A DNA stretch of 40,000 nucleotides from Fimenecus sp051881455 (GTDB taxonomy: Bacteria > Bacillota > Clostridia > Oscillospirales > Acutalibacteraceae): contig JBJEPX010000058.1 in assembly GCA_051881455.1 (NCBI GenBank), positions 1 to 40,000 of the forward strand, in the 5' to 3' direction. Positions 14,032 through 21,173 of this stretch are shown here, piece by piece; within the stretch, counting starts at the first letter, position 1; every line of letters starts with the position of its first letter. The translations under genes were made by a program, and so were the position numbers. The notes beneath the pieces were generated by a model. It searched no databases, was not told the DNA's origin, and saw nothing but the letters and a program-made list of their open reading frames with translations.

Positions 14032-15279
14032 TTATTCTGTTTCTTGTTTATTACGCAGAAAATTTGCCAATATTTCAGCATTTTCATCCAAATCCATTAC
14101 AAGGCAGGCACCTACGCCGGAAATGGTCTTGTTTGACCATGTTTCATCAGCGGGAATTTGCTGCTGAACAATGCTGTAATTATAAGCCTTATCAAGAACG
14201 GCGTCAATACCGAGTTTTTTCATTTCATCTGCGGTGATGTTTGTTTTAATCAGCGGAATTATTGCTTCGGCAAGCTTTAAAAGCTCCTGCGGCTTTTGCT
14301 GTTTTGCTTTTCCTACTATCGCCGTTATAACCTTGCGCTGACGCTGTGTTCTCATAAAGTCGGAATCAAGGTATCTCATACGGCTGTACCAAAGAGCCTC
14401 TGTGCCGTTAAGGTGGATATTTTCGCCAGCTTCAAGGGGAAGGTATCCGCCGCGGTCGGTAGGAGTCTTTTTGCTGTATGCACTCTCTTTTTCCGTTACC
14501 TCAACTTCAATTCCGCCCAGCATATCCACAACCGTCGTGAAAATTTCAAAATCCACAAGCATATAATAGGGAATTTCCACCTTGAAATTAAGTTCAAGTG
14601 TATCAACAAGCCCCTGAATGCCTCCGCGGAAATATGCCGCGTTTAGCTTTTCTTTCTTTCTGCCTGCAATCTGAACATAAGAGTCACGCAGGAAAGATGT
14701 AAGCTTAATCTGACCGTTTTTGTTGTCAATAGTCAACAGCATCATTGTATCGGACCTTGACGAAACATCGCTCTCGCGGGCGTCAACGCCAATAAGTAGA
14801 ATATTTGTCTGCTCACTGTCGCGGTAAAGCTCGGAATCGTTTATGTATTCATTGTCCTTTAAAGGCTCGTCCGTGTTAAAGGACGAAAGAAGTTTACTTA
14901 CGGTGTTGTAACCGTAAAAGCCAACGCAGGATACCGCCGCAATCGAAATGCACAGCAAAACCAAAATCGTATTTCTTACTGGGTGATGCTTTTTCTTCTT
15001 TTTCTTTTCGGGAATAATATCGGCGTACATTTCGCTGACATCGCCGTATTCATATTCCTGACGGCGGCGGTTCTGCACCGAATTATTATATTTTACCTCA
15101 AAAGTTTCGGGCGAATTGCGAACAGGGGATTTCTGAGCTTCGGGTGAAAAAGAAGAAATATCTTCAAAGCCTTCATCGGACGAACTGCTGAAAATATCTT
15201 CAAAACCGTCGTTCTTTGAGGAATTGCTGAAAATATCCTCAAAATCGTCGCCTGAGTTTTTAAAACGGTTATCTGCCAA
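14032..15279 (-). CDS. LytR-CpsA-Psr (LCP) family envelope protein
   Basis: This is a predicted membrane-anchored LCP phosphotransferase, the class that attaches teichoic acids or other undecaprenyl-linked glycopolymers to peptidoglycan. The start is set at TTG 15279 because AAGGAGGG lies 6 bp upstream; an ATG at 15306 would place this SD inside the gene. A cytosolic acidic N-terminus carries three copies of a FEDIF/FEDIS motif (about 12-43), then a Lys-rich stretch and one transmembrane helix (about 103-124). The extracellular LCP domain begins at NILLIGVDARESD (near 155). It contains SFLRDSY, KLNAAYFRGG and RMRYLDSDFMRTQRQ, the conserved Arg/Asp residues that bind the pyrophosphate lipid. 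The protein has 415 residues. Confidence 0.9.
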   Translation of the reverse strand: MADNRFKNSGDDFEDIFSNSSKNDGFEDIFSSSSDEGFEDISSFSPEAQKSPVRNSPETFEVKYNNSVQNRRRQEYEYGDVSEMYADIIPEKKKKKKHHPVRNTILVLLCISIAAVSCVGFYGYNTVSKLLSSFNTDEPLKDNEYINDSELYRDSEQTNILLIGVDARESDVSSRSDTMMLLTIDNKNGQIKLTSFLRDSYVQIAGRKKEKLNAAYFRGGIQGLVDTLELNFKVEIPYYMLVDFEIFTTVVDMLGGIEVEVTEKESAYSKKTPTDRGGYLPLEAGENIHLNGTEALWYSRMRYLDSDFMRTQRQRKVITAIVGKAKQQKPQELLKLAEAIIPLIKTNITADEMKKLGIDAVLDKAYNYSIVQQQIPADETWSNKTISGVGACLVMDLDENAEILANFLRNKQETE

Positions 15280-15308
15280 GACGCACCCTCCTTGCACATA
15301 ATACATAT

Positions 15309-15337
15309 ATTTTACAACATAGCAAGAAAAATCACAA
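15309..15337 (-). promoter_or_regulatory. Promoter of the LCP gene
   Basis: On the minus strand TTGTGA (15337-15332) and TAAAAT (15314-15309) have a 17-bp spacer. The start codon lies about 30 bp downstream. Confidence 0.65.
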
Positions 15338-15398
15338 CATATTTTTGCAAAAATATGCCCTTTTTAAGAAAAATTAAGGAATATTACGCAACATATGC

Positions 15399-15427
15399 TT
15401 GCAACATATGGGTAATTTATGTATAAT
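15399..15427 (+). promoter_or_regulatory. Promoter of the Nudix fusion gene
   Basis: TTGCAA (15399-15404) and TATAAT (15422-15427) are 17 bp apart. A direct repeat GCAACATATG occurs at 15388-15397 and 15401-15410, the second copy overlapping the -35. Confidence 0.7.
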
Positions 15428-15483
15428 TGTATTCAGTTACAGTTTGACCGATTTTTTTGGTCTTTAATTTTGGGAGTAGACAT

Positions 15484-16224
15484 ATGTTAGGAAAATATGT
15501 TAGGGTAAGGGTAACCTGCCCTATGCACTCCACTGACAGCGCAAACGGAATTTCGTATGAACTGAATTACGGTACTGTTGAAAGCGGGCTGTTGCCCCGT
15601 TCTCCTGTCAAGGGTGCTTATATTATGGGCGTTAATCATAAGGTCCGTGTTTTTGAGGGCAGAGTTATCGCCATTATCCGCAGAAAAAATTCAGAGGGCA
15701 TAATTCTTGTAGTTGCGCCCAAAAGCAAAAGATATATTGTTCACGATATTGAGGACGCCATCGCTTTTGCCGAGCCTTATGGCAGTTATGATATAAGCTG
15801 TTTGTACGAATGCTCCTGCGGTGCTATTGTTTATAGGATAATTAACGGAGAAATCCGGTATCTGTTAATCAAAAACAAGAGAAGTTCCAACTGGGGCTTC
15901 CCGAAAGGCCATATGGAGCGGGGCGAAAATGAGAAAGAAACCGCATACCGTGAGGTGCTTGAAGAGGCGGGTATCAGAATTCGTTTCTTACCCGATTTCA
16001 GATACCGCTCTGAATATTCTATTCAAAACAGAATTGAAAAAAAGGTAATAATTTTCTTAGCCACTACCGACGATACCAATACCGTTATACAGCGTGAAGA
16101 AATTGAGGAGTATTTGTGGCTTGGCTATGAAAAGGCAATAAACTCACTGAAATTTCCAAATGATAAATTTCTTTTGAGAAAAGCAAAGGAATATCTTGAA
16201 AGGGCGGGAGTTACCAATGGTTGA
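15484..16224 (+). CDS. Pyrophosphatase-like domain fused to a Nudix hydrolase
   Basis: This cytosolic two-domain protein has 246 residues. The start is ATG 15484, with GGGAG 7 bp upstream; a longer in-frame reading from 15457 has no SD. The C-terminal half is a Nudix hydrolase with a full Nudix box at 142-164 (Gly142, Glu148, Arg156-Glu157, Glu160-Glu161, Gly163), of the type that cleaves diadenosine polyphosphates or other nucleoside diphosphate derivatives. The N-terminal half (about 3-88) resembles a family I inorganic pyrophosphatase core: YELNYGTVESGLLPR, GAYIMGV, FEGRVIAII and LVVAPK. The stretch where pyrophosphatases have catalytic aspartates (DGxxxDAY) reads RSPVKGAY, so this domain is probably inactive. 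The pyrophosphatase match is by eye. Confidence 0.78.
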   Translation: MLGKYVRVRVTCPMHSTDSANGISYELNYGTVESGLLPRSPVKGAYIMGVNHKVRVFEGRVIAIIRRKNSEGIILVVAPKSKRYIVHDIEDAIAFAEPYGSYDISCLYECSCGAIVYRIINGEIRYLLIKNKRSSNWGFPKGHMERGENEKETAYREVLEEAGIRIRFLPDFRYRSEYSIQNRIEKKVIIFLATTDDTNTVIQREEIEEYLWLGYEKAINSLKFPNDKFLLRKAKEYLERAGVTNG

Positions 16225-16711
16225 AAGTATAATTGATGCAATTATGACTTTTCTCAGGGATAAGGTTCCCGATGAATTGACCGTTTTTCTTATTTCGCTT
16301 ATGCCCGTACTTGAAATTCGCGGCGGTATGATTGCGGCAAGGCTTTTGGAAATGGACTTTTTAAAGGCGTTTGCAATTTGCTATGTAGGCAATATGTTGC
16401 CTATACCGTTTATTATTTTGTTTATAAGAAAGATTTTTGAATTTCTGCGCCGCTTCAAGTTCTTTGAGAGAATTATCGTAAAGCTTGAAAAGAAAACGGA
16501 AAAGAATAAGGAAAAGGTAATGCGGTACGAGGCGTGGGGCTTGCTTTTATTTGTTGCAATACCCTTGCCGGGAACAGGCGGCTGGACAGGTGCACTTATG
16601 GCGGCGCTTCTTGATATTCGCATAAAGCGGTCATTGCCCATAATCGCTATCGGAGTGCTGATAGCGGGCTTTATAATGTCAGGGCTCACATACGGATTAT
16701 TTCAGTTGTAA
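16217..16711 (+). CDS. COG2426 small multidrug-export-like membrane protein
   Basis: This integral membrane protein has 164 residues and belongs to the family called putative small multidrug export protein (COG2426); its real substrate is not established. Conserved features are PVLEIRGGM near 25-33, a basic central loop (about 75-105) and AIPLPGTGGWTGALMAA near 115-131. These resemble re-entrant, glycine/proline-rich transport segments. The start is ATG 16217, which overlaps the last 8 bases of the Nudix gene and has GGGAG 7 bp upstream. Translation of the two is therefore likely coupled. A strong terminator follows, ending this two-gene operon. Confidence 0.82.
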   Translation: MVESIIDAIMTFLRDKVPDELTVFLISLMPVLEIRGGMIAARLLEMDFLKAFAICYVGNMLPIPFIILFIRKIFEFLRRFKFFERIIVKLEKKTEKNKEKVMRYEAWGLLLFVAIPLPGTGGWTGALMAALLDIRIKRSLPIIAIGVLIAGFIMSGLTYGLFQL

Positions 16712-16727
16712 AAAAATGAAACAAAAT

Positions 16728-16764
16728 GGGAGACAATTTTTAAAAAAGTTGTCTCCCGTTTTTT
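16728..16764 (+). terminator. Intrinsic terminator after the COG2426 gene
   Basis: GGGAGACAA (16728-16736) pairs with TTGTCTCCC (16749-16757), followed by G and six T. Confidence 0.9.
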
Positions 16765-16843
16765 GATTTGTTTGGATTTTGGTGTTAAAATCCGATGTTT
16801 GCTGTACATGTGGATAAAACCCACGGACGGTCATAGCGTCATC

Positions 16844-16866
16844 GTAGGGACGATTCACGAATCGCC
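16844..16866. repeat. GTAGGG-type palindromic module
   Basis: GTAGGGACGATTCACGAATC begins at 16844 and shares its GATTCACGAATCGCC core with the module at 9183. Its 3' end is changed to AAAAAAATCAC. Confidence 0.7.
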
Positions 16867-16898
16867 AAAAAAATCACGGAAAGCTCAAATTCAACAGG

Positions 16899-16968
16899 GT
16901 AGGGCGGGGGCTTGCCCCCGCCGTATGGTTACCTGTGAATTGACGGCGGGGGCAAGCCCCCGCCCTAC
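16899..16968. repeat. Compound GTAGGG palindrome repeat (copy 2)
   Basis: A forward module (16899-16923), the spacer with TGTGAATTGA, and an inverted module (16944-16968, ending CCGCCCTAC) form a near-symmetric unit of about 70 bp. It matches the layout and spacer of 27-93. With the adjoining modules and the 101-bp element it fills the 417-bp convergent gap between the COG2426 gene and the kinase gene; no gene is seen here. Confidence 0.75.
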
Positions 16969-17000
16969 CGGTAATCACAAAATTTTAAAATAATTTGTAG

Positions 17001-17101
17001 GGGACGATGAGTCTCACTGCGGTTCGGTCACGGATCGGATCTGACAATCCACCGGATTGTCATTCACTACCTCGCCGCCGCTTCGCTACCTTCATCGTCC
17101 C
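17001..17101. repeat. 101-bp MITE-like element, copy 2
   Basis: This has the same length and the same terminal inverted repeats (GGGACGATGA at 17001-17010, TCATCGTCCC at 17092-17101) as 8934-9034. Only two bases differ, both C to A (CGGATCGGATC here against CGGCTCGGCTC). It is also in the same orientation and flanked by GTAG and CGCAAAA. Confidence 0.8.
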
Positions 17102-17128
17102 GCAAAATTACCGTAAACCAACTGTTCT

Positions 17129-18220
17129 TTACAGTCCTTTTTTCAGCATTATTCTTTGGAATCTATCATCTTTTCTCAAAAGTTCATTTTCCACAGCATC
17201 AAAAAGCAAAGATAACTTTTGATCGTCATTTTGATATTTTTTAAATGCTTCTATTTGTCTGTATTCTATGCATGAAATATATTTATATAAAGGCAAAATT
17301 GCGTATGCTTCATTTTCGTTAAACGTATAAAACTCCCTAAGGTATTTTAAAGAATCCAATATACTTTGTATCATATAATCCTGTGAAATTGAATTGTATT
17401 CAGGAAGTAGATTTGAATCGGCAATTTGCGGATTATTATAGTGATATCCAAATAAAACAGTATATAAGAATACATTTATAACTGTATCGGTTCCGGCTAA
17501 ATTATAATCTATTACTCCTTTGAAATGCCCTTTTTCATCAAGTAAAAGATTATCGCCAAAGTGGTCGCTTTGGAAGACGGAAGTTGGCAGATCTTTGTAG
17601 ATTTTAACGAGTTGTTTTTTGTTTTCTTCAAACAAAGAATATATCTTTTCCCAACGCGGGATATGTTGCGGTGTTTTTTCTCTTACAAGAGTGTTAAAAG
17701 TCTTAATGCATTGAGTAACTTCGTCGGTCTCTTCATTTGTACCAAACGGCTCAAATCTCACCCAGCCGGATTTGTACGGGAAAAAATCATAATGTTTTTG
17801 AGCAATTTTTCCTAAAAAAGCAAGTATATCATCGTGATACACATACCTACCGTCTGTGTCAATATATACACTCTTATCTATCGTGTTACGAAGGTGGTAT
17901 TTTGCATATTCTTCTTCCCAAGCAATACACTTTTTTGAATGAAATAAAACATTTTCGGCATAATTGTTATTCAAACTTTTCATAATTGCGGGGCTATAAT
18001 AACCTAAATCACGGTAGGCATCTATTATTTTAACCCAACCGTTTATGCGCTCTTTGGAAGTGAAGTCATTTGCCGCAATCTTTATCACAAATTTCCCTTT
18101 CGGTGAATCAACAAAAATAATCCATCGGTTATCATTATATTCTATACGAATTTCCTTGACGGTATATTTTACTTCTTCATTATGGAAAAGTTTAATAATA
18201 TCGTTTATCTGTTTATCCAT
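17129..18220 (-). CDS. APH/CotS-like phosphotransferase
   Basis: This is a predicted small-molecule kinase of the aminoglycoside phosphotransferase/choline kinase fold (363 aa, cytosolic). The N-lobe carries a Lys in KFVIKIA (Lys47) that fits the ATP-binding lysine. The catalytic loop reads FQSDHFGDNLLL, with catalytic Asp219 and Asn224 in the D-x4-N spacing, and GVIDYN supplies the metal-binding Asp238. The usual HGD order is replaced by SDHFGD. Base composition is visibly more AT-rich than its neighbours, and it stands alone with a near-consensus promoter next to the repeat block, which may suggest acquisition. Substrate is unknown; spore-coat CotS-type, homoserine- or choline-kinase-like and antibiotic kinases share this fold. 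Confidence 0.75.
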   Translation of the reverse strand: MDKQINDIIKLFHNEEVKYTVKEIRIEYNDNRWIIFVDSPKGKFVIKIAANDFTSKERINGWVKIIDAYRDLGYYSPAIMKSLNNNYAENVLFHSKKCIAWEEEYAKYHLRNTIDKSVYIDTDGRYVYHDDILAFLGKIAQKHYDFFPYKSGWVRFEPFGTNEETDEVTQCIKTFNTLVREKTPQHIPRWEKIYSLFEENKKQLVKIYKDLPTSVFQSDHFGDNLLLDEKGHFKGVIDYNLAGTDTVINVFLYTVLFGYHYNNPQIADSNLLPEYNSISQDYMIQSILDSLKYLREFYTFNENEAYAILPLYKYISCIEYRQIEAFKKYQNDDQKLSLLFDAVENELLRKDDRFQRIMLKKGL

Positions 18221-18260
18221 AAAACCTCCGAGAAAGAATAGAATATACTTATTGAAACGG

Positions 18261-18289
18261 ATTATACCATTCTGTTAATTAAAAGTCAA
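18261..18289 (-). promoter_or_regulatory. Promoter of the APH-like kinase gene
   Basis: On the minus strand TTGACT (18289-18284) and TATAAT (18266-18261) are 17 bp apart, with TGG preceding the -10. Confidence 0.8.
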
Positions 18290-18341
18290 AATAACTCATT
18301 TTCCTAAGCTCGACTGCTTTGAATAATACAAGTTGTTATCG

Positions 18342-18374
18342 AAAAAAGGACACTCTTCCTTGCGGAGAGTGCCC
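18342..18374 (-). terminator. Terminator of the pxp/alr operon
   Basis: On the minus strand GGGCACTCT...AGAGTGTCC (18374-18348) forms a stem with a G-U pair, closed near CGCAAGG, followed by six T (18347-18342). It lies about 30 bp after the alr stop. Confidence 0.85.
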
Positions 18375-18403
18375 TTATGCTATGCTTTTTTTGTATCAAA
18401 ATT

Positions 18404-19570
18404 TCAATACTCCAAATAAATATCTTTAATTTTGTAAATCTCTCCGTTTTTGATATAAACGCGGGGGACTCTTTTGTTTATAAGGCAACAGAATTCATAA
18501 TTGAATCTGTATGCAGGGTCCGCAACCTCCTCAACGGTAATCGTTTCGTCACCGTCTGTTCCCACAAGTGTCACTTCGTCACCGATAAGCGCGTCGGGAA
18601 CTTGGGATATATCAACCATAAACTGGTCCATACACACTCTGCCCACAATAGGACAGCGGATACCTTTAATTATAACCTGACCTTTATTTGACAAGTATCG
18701 GGGATAACCGTCACCGTAGCCTACGGGCACGGTGGCTATTTTCATATCTTTTTCGGCGGTAAAGGTTGAGCCGTAGCTTACGGTAAAGCCCTTACCCACA
18801 TCTTTAATAAAGGCAATACTGCTTTTTAGCTCCATGGCAGGGTAGAGGGGATAGCTTTTGTCCATCTCCTCCGAGGGGTAAAGCCCGTAGGTCATAATTC
18901 CGCTGCGCACCATTTCCCCCTTGTATTCGCCGCCCAATTCCATAATAGATGCGCTGTTATACATATGGCGGACAGGCAGAGGATACCCCGCATCAATGAT
19001 TTTTTGAGTAAATTCAAGGAATTTCTTTTTCTGCTTTTCGGCAGAGGTTTTGTCGGCACAGTCGGCGCAGGCAAAATGAGTAAATGCGCCGAGAATTTCA
19101 AGTCCCTCGTTTGCGAAGACCTGCTTTATGCGCTCAAAACCGCCGTCATTGGGCTGAAAGCCTATTCTGCCCATACCTGTGTCGATTTTTATGTATATTT
19201 TGGCTTTTTTACCCTGCTTTAACGCGATTTCGGACAAATCCCGTGCGCAGTGAATATCAAATATTGTGCTTGTAATTTCATGTTCAACTGCCGTGTGGAA
19301 TTCCTCTTTGAAAATCTGACCGAGCACAAGAATAGGAACCTCAATGCCGTTTTTCCGTAGTTCAACAGCCTCGCCTATGGTGGCAACGCCGAAAGCCTTA
19401 ACGCCGATTTCCAAAAGCGCCTTTGACACCTCAACTGCACCGTGACCGTATGCATCTGCCTTCACAATTCCCATAACATCAACATCGTTGCCCATTCTGT
19501 CCACAATGGGCTTTACATTTTTTTGAATGTTATCCAGATTGATTTTTGCATAAACCCGTTTAGGAAGCAT
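18404..19570 (-). CDS. alr: Alanine racemase
   Basis: This PLP-dependent cytosolic enzyme interconverts L- and D-alanine, normally to supply D-Ala for peptidoglycan. The PLP lysine is Lys37 in VKADAYGHGA, and the second catalytic base is Tyr266 in SYGSTF. The N-terminal TIM barrel spans about 1-240 and the C-terminal beta domain the rest, with GRVCMDQFMVD near 310-320. Length (388 aa) is typical. It is the last gene of the dat-DUF4392-pxpBC-DUF1445-pxpA cluster, starting 12 bp after pxpA with SD AGAGG, and is followed by a terminator. In this setting it could feed D-Ala to the D-amino acid transaminase as well as serve the cell wall. Confidence 0.95.
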   Translation of the reverse strand: MLPKRVYAKINLDNIQKNVKPIVDRMGNDVDVMGIVKADAYGHGAVEVSKALLEIGVKAFGVATIGEAVELRKNGIEVPILVLGQIFKEEFHTAVEHEITSTIFDIHCARDLSEIALKQGKKAKIYIKIDTGMGRIGFQPNDGGFERIKQVFANEGLEILGAFTHFACADCADKTSAEKQKKKFLEFTQKIIDAGYPLPVRHMYNSASIMELGGEYKGEMVRSGIMTYGLYPSEEMDKSYPLYPAMELKSSIAFIKDVGKGFTVSYGSTFTAEKDMKIATVPVGYGDGYPRYLSNKGQVIIKGIRCPIVGRVCMDQFMVDISQVPDALIGDEVTLVGTDGDETITVEEVADPAYRFNYEFCCLINKRVPRVYIKNGEIYKIKDIYLEY

Positions 19571-19582
19571 ATTTTTTACCTC

Positions 19583-20350
19583 TTATACTATCTCGCTTAA
19601 CGGTGCGATTTCCACACCGTTTTCATTTAACGCTTTGCGTATTTTCTGCACAAACATAAGTGCTTTTTCGTTATCGCCGTGAACGCATACGGAGTGGGGA
19701 GTAATTTCTATTTCCTTACCGTTTATGCTTGTGACCTTATGATAAAGCACCATTTTTATAACTCTTTCAATTGCCTCGTCCTCGTCTTTTATCACAGCGC
19801 CGGGCTTGCTTCTTGCCACAAGTGAGCCGTCGTCCTCATAAGCGCGGTCCGCAAACACCTCGCAGGCGAATTTCACACCGCAATCCTGTGCGGCTTTCAT
19901 TGTCTGACTGCCTGAAAGCCCCATTAAAATAATATCTTCGCTGACAAGCTTAATGCCTTTACAGATGGCACTTGAAAGCTCATAATCCTTGCCTGCCATA
20001 TTATAAAGAGCGCCGTGAGGCTTGATGTGCTGTAAAGGTAATCCGCTTGACATACAAAATGCCATCAGCGCACCTGCCTGATACTGAACATACGCTCTTG
20101 CCTCGTCGGGAGTGACCGCCATATTTCGTCTGCCGAAGCCCAAAAGGTCGGGAAAACCGGGGTGCGCACCCACGGCAACACCGTTTTCTTTCATTATCTT
20201 CACGGTTTTCTCCATTGTAACGGGGTCGCCCGCATGGTATCCGCAGGCAATATTGGCGGAGGAGATGTATTTTGCAACCTCGCTGTCCAGCCCTAAATTA
20301 TATCTGCCGTAGCTTTCGCCCATATCGCAGTTTAAATCAACCTTAATCAT
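19583..20350 (-). CDS. pxpA: 5-oxoprolinase subunit A (LamB/YcsF family)
   Basis: This is subunit A of the prokaryotic ATP-dependent 5-oxoprolinase PxpABC, which opens 5-oxoproline to glutamate. The N-terminus has the family signature DLNCDMGESYGRYNLG, then SANIACGYHAGDP near 33-45 and PHGALYNMA near 110. The start is ATG 20350, with GAGGTG 6 bp upstream; the GTG nine bases further out is part of that SD. Length (255 aa) is typical. It lies 34 bp after the DUF1445 gene and 12 bp before alr. PxpA needs PxpB and PxpC for activity, and both are in the same operon. Confidence 0.94.
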   Translation of the reverse strand: MIKVDLNCDMGESYGRYNLGLDSEVAKYISSANIACGYHAGDPVTMEKTVKIMKENGVAVGAHPGFPDLLGFGRRNMAVTPDEARAYVQYQAGALMAFCMSSGLPLQHIKPHGALYNMAGKDYELSSAICKGIKLVSEDIILMGLSGSQTMKAAQDCGVKFACEVFADRAYEDDGSLVARSKPGAVIKDEDEAIERVIKMVLYHKVTSINGKEIEITPHSVCVHGDNEKALMFVQKIRKALNENGVEIAPLSEIV

Positions 20351-20384
20351 ATCTGTCACCTCAGATTATGCTTTCTACTCTAAA

Positions 20385-21170
20385 TCAGAATTTTAAATCG
20401 GAGTTTTTAATATCGGTTATGAGCATATGCCCCGGAGCATGAGTAATGCAGAAATCAGGCTTTGAGCTCATCATTACCGATTGAGGAGTTACGCCGCAAG
20501 CCCAGAATACGGGAGTTTCCCCCTCGTTTATTGTAACGGCGTCGCCAAAATCGGGCTTGTTTATATCCTTTATGCCGATAAGAGCGGGGTCGCCGATGTG
20601 AACGGGTGTTCCGTGAACACGGGGCATAGAGGCTGTAATGTTTACCGACTTAACTATCTGGTCGGGTGGCAGGGGACGCATACTTACAACCATTTTGCCG
20701 CTGAACTGCCCCGCGGGCTCACATTCAATGTTCGTTATATACATGGGCACATTTCTGCCCTCTTCAATATGGCGGACAGAAACGCCGCAGTCGAGAAGCT
20801 CCGCCTCAAAAGAGAAGGAACAGCCGATTAAAAAGGCAACAAGGTCGTCACGCCATAAATGCTCAACGCTGGTGTATTCGCCCGTCATTACGCCGTGCTC
20901 ATAAACACGGTATTTGGGGAAATCGTTGGCAATATCGCAGTCCTTTGCAATTTTCTTTAAAAATCTGCTGCCCTCGTCGCTTACTTCAAGAATGGGGCAG
21001 GGCTTTGGATTCCTCTGGGCAAAAAGCAGAAAATCATATGCGTATTTTTTCGGCAGTACCGCCAAATTTGCCTGAGCATAGCCGCGGCACATACCTGAGG
21101 TCTGAAAGTCGATTTTGCCCTGTCTTATGAGCTGTCTTACCTCATAGGGACTCATATTTTCGTAATTCAT
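20385..21170 (-). CDS. DUF1445 protein (YcsI type; DGLUCY N-terminal half)
   Basis: This is a DUF1445 (putative hydro-lyase) family protein of 261 residues. Conserved blocks are GYAQANLAVLPKKYAYDF (30-47), NPKPCPILEV near 54-63, WRDDLVAFLIGCSFSFEAEL near 105-125, PVHIGDPALIGI near 190, PVFWACGVTPQ near 222 and ITHAPGHM near 243. Bacillus YcsI, from the ycsF/kip locus, is the same family. In animals DUF1445 is the N-terminal domain of the mitochondrial D-glutamate cyclase DGLUCY, whose C-terminal domain is DUF4392. The DUF4392 gene is three genes upstream in this operon. The start has SD GGAGG 8 bp upstream, and the gene begins 3 bp after pxpC. Activity on D-glutamate is an inference. Confidence 0.88.
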   Translation of the reverse strand: MNYENMSPYEVRQLIRQGKIDFQTSGMCRGYAQANLAVLPKKYAYDFLLFAQRNPKPCPILEVSDEGSRFLKKIAKDCDIANDFPKYRVYEHGVMTGEYTSVEHLWRDDLVAFLIGCSFSFEAELLDCGVSVRHIEEGRNVPMYITNIECEPAGQFSGKMVVSMRPLPPDQIVKSVNITASMPRVHGTPVHIGDPALIGIKDINKPDFGDAVTINEGETPVFWACGVTPQSVMMSSKPDFCITHAPGHMLITDIKNSDLKF

Positions 21171-21173
21171 TTT

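Noticed and set aside
15280..15306. ATG 15306 as start of the LCP gene
   Set aside because: It has no SD, whereas TTG 15279 follows AAGGAGGG by 6 bp.
16763..17222. Short open frames across the palindromes and the 101-bp element
   Set aside because: They translate repeat DNA, lack a proper SD and recur only because the repeat recurs; no protein family is recognised.
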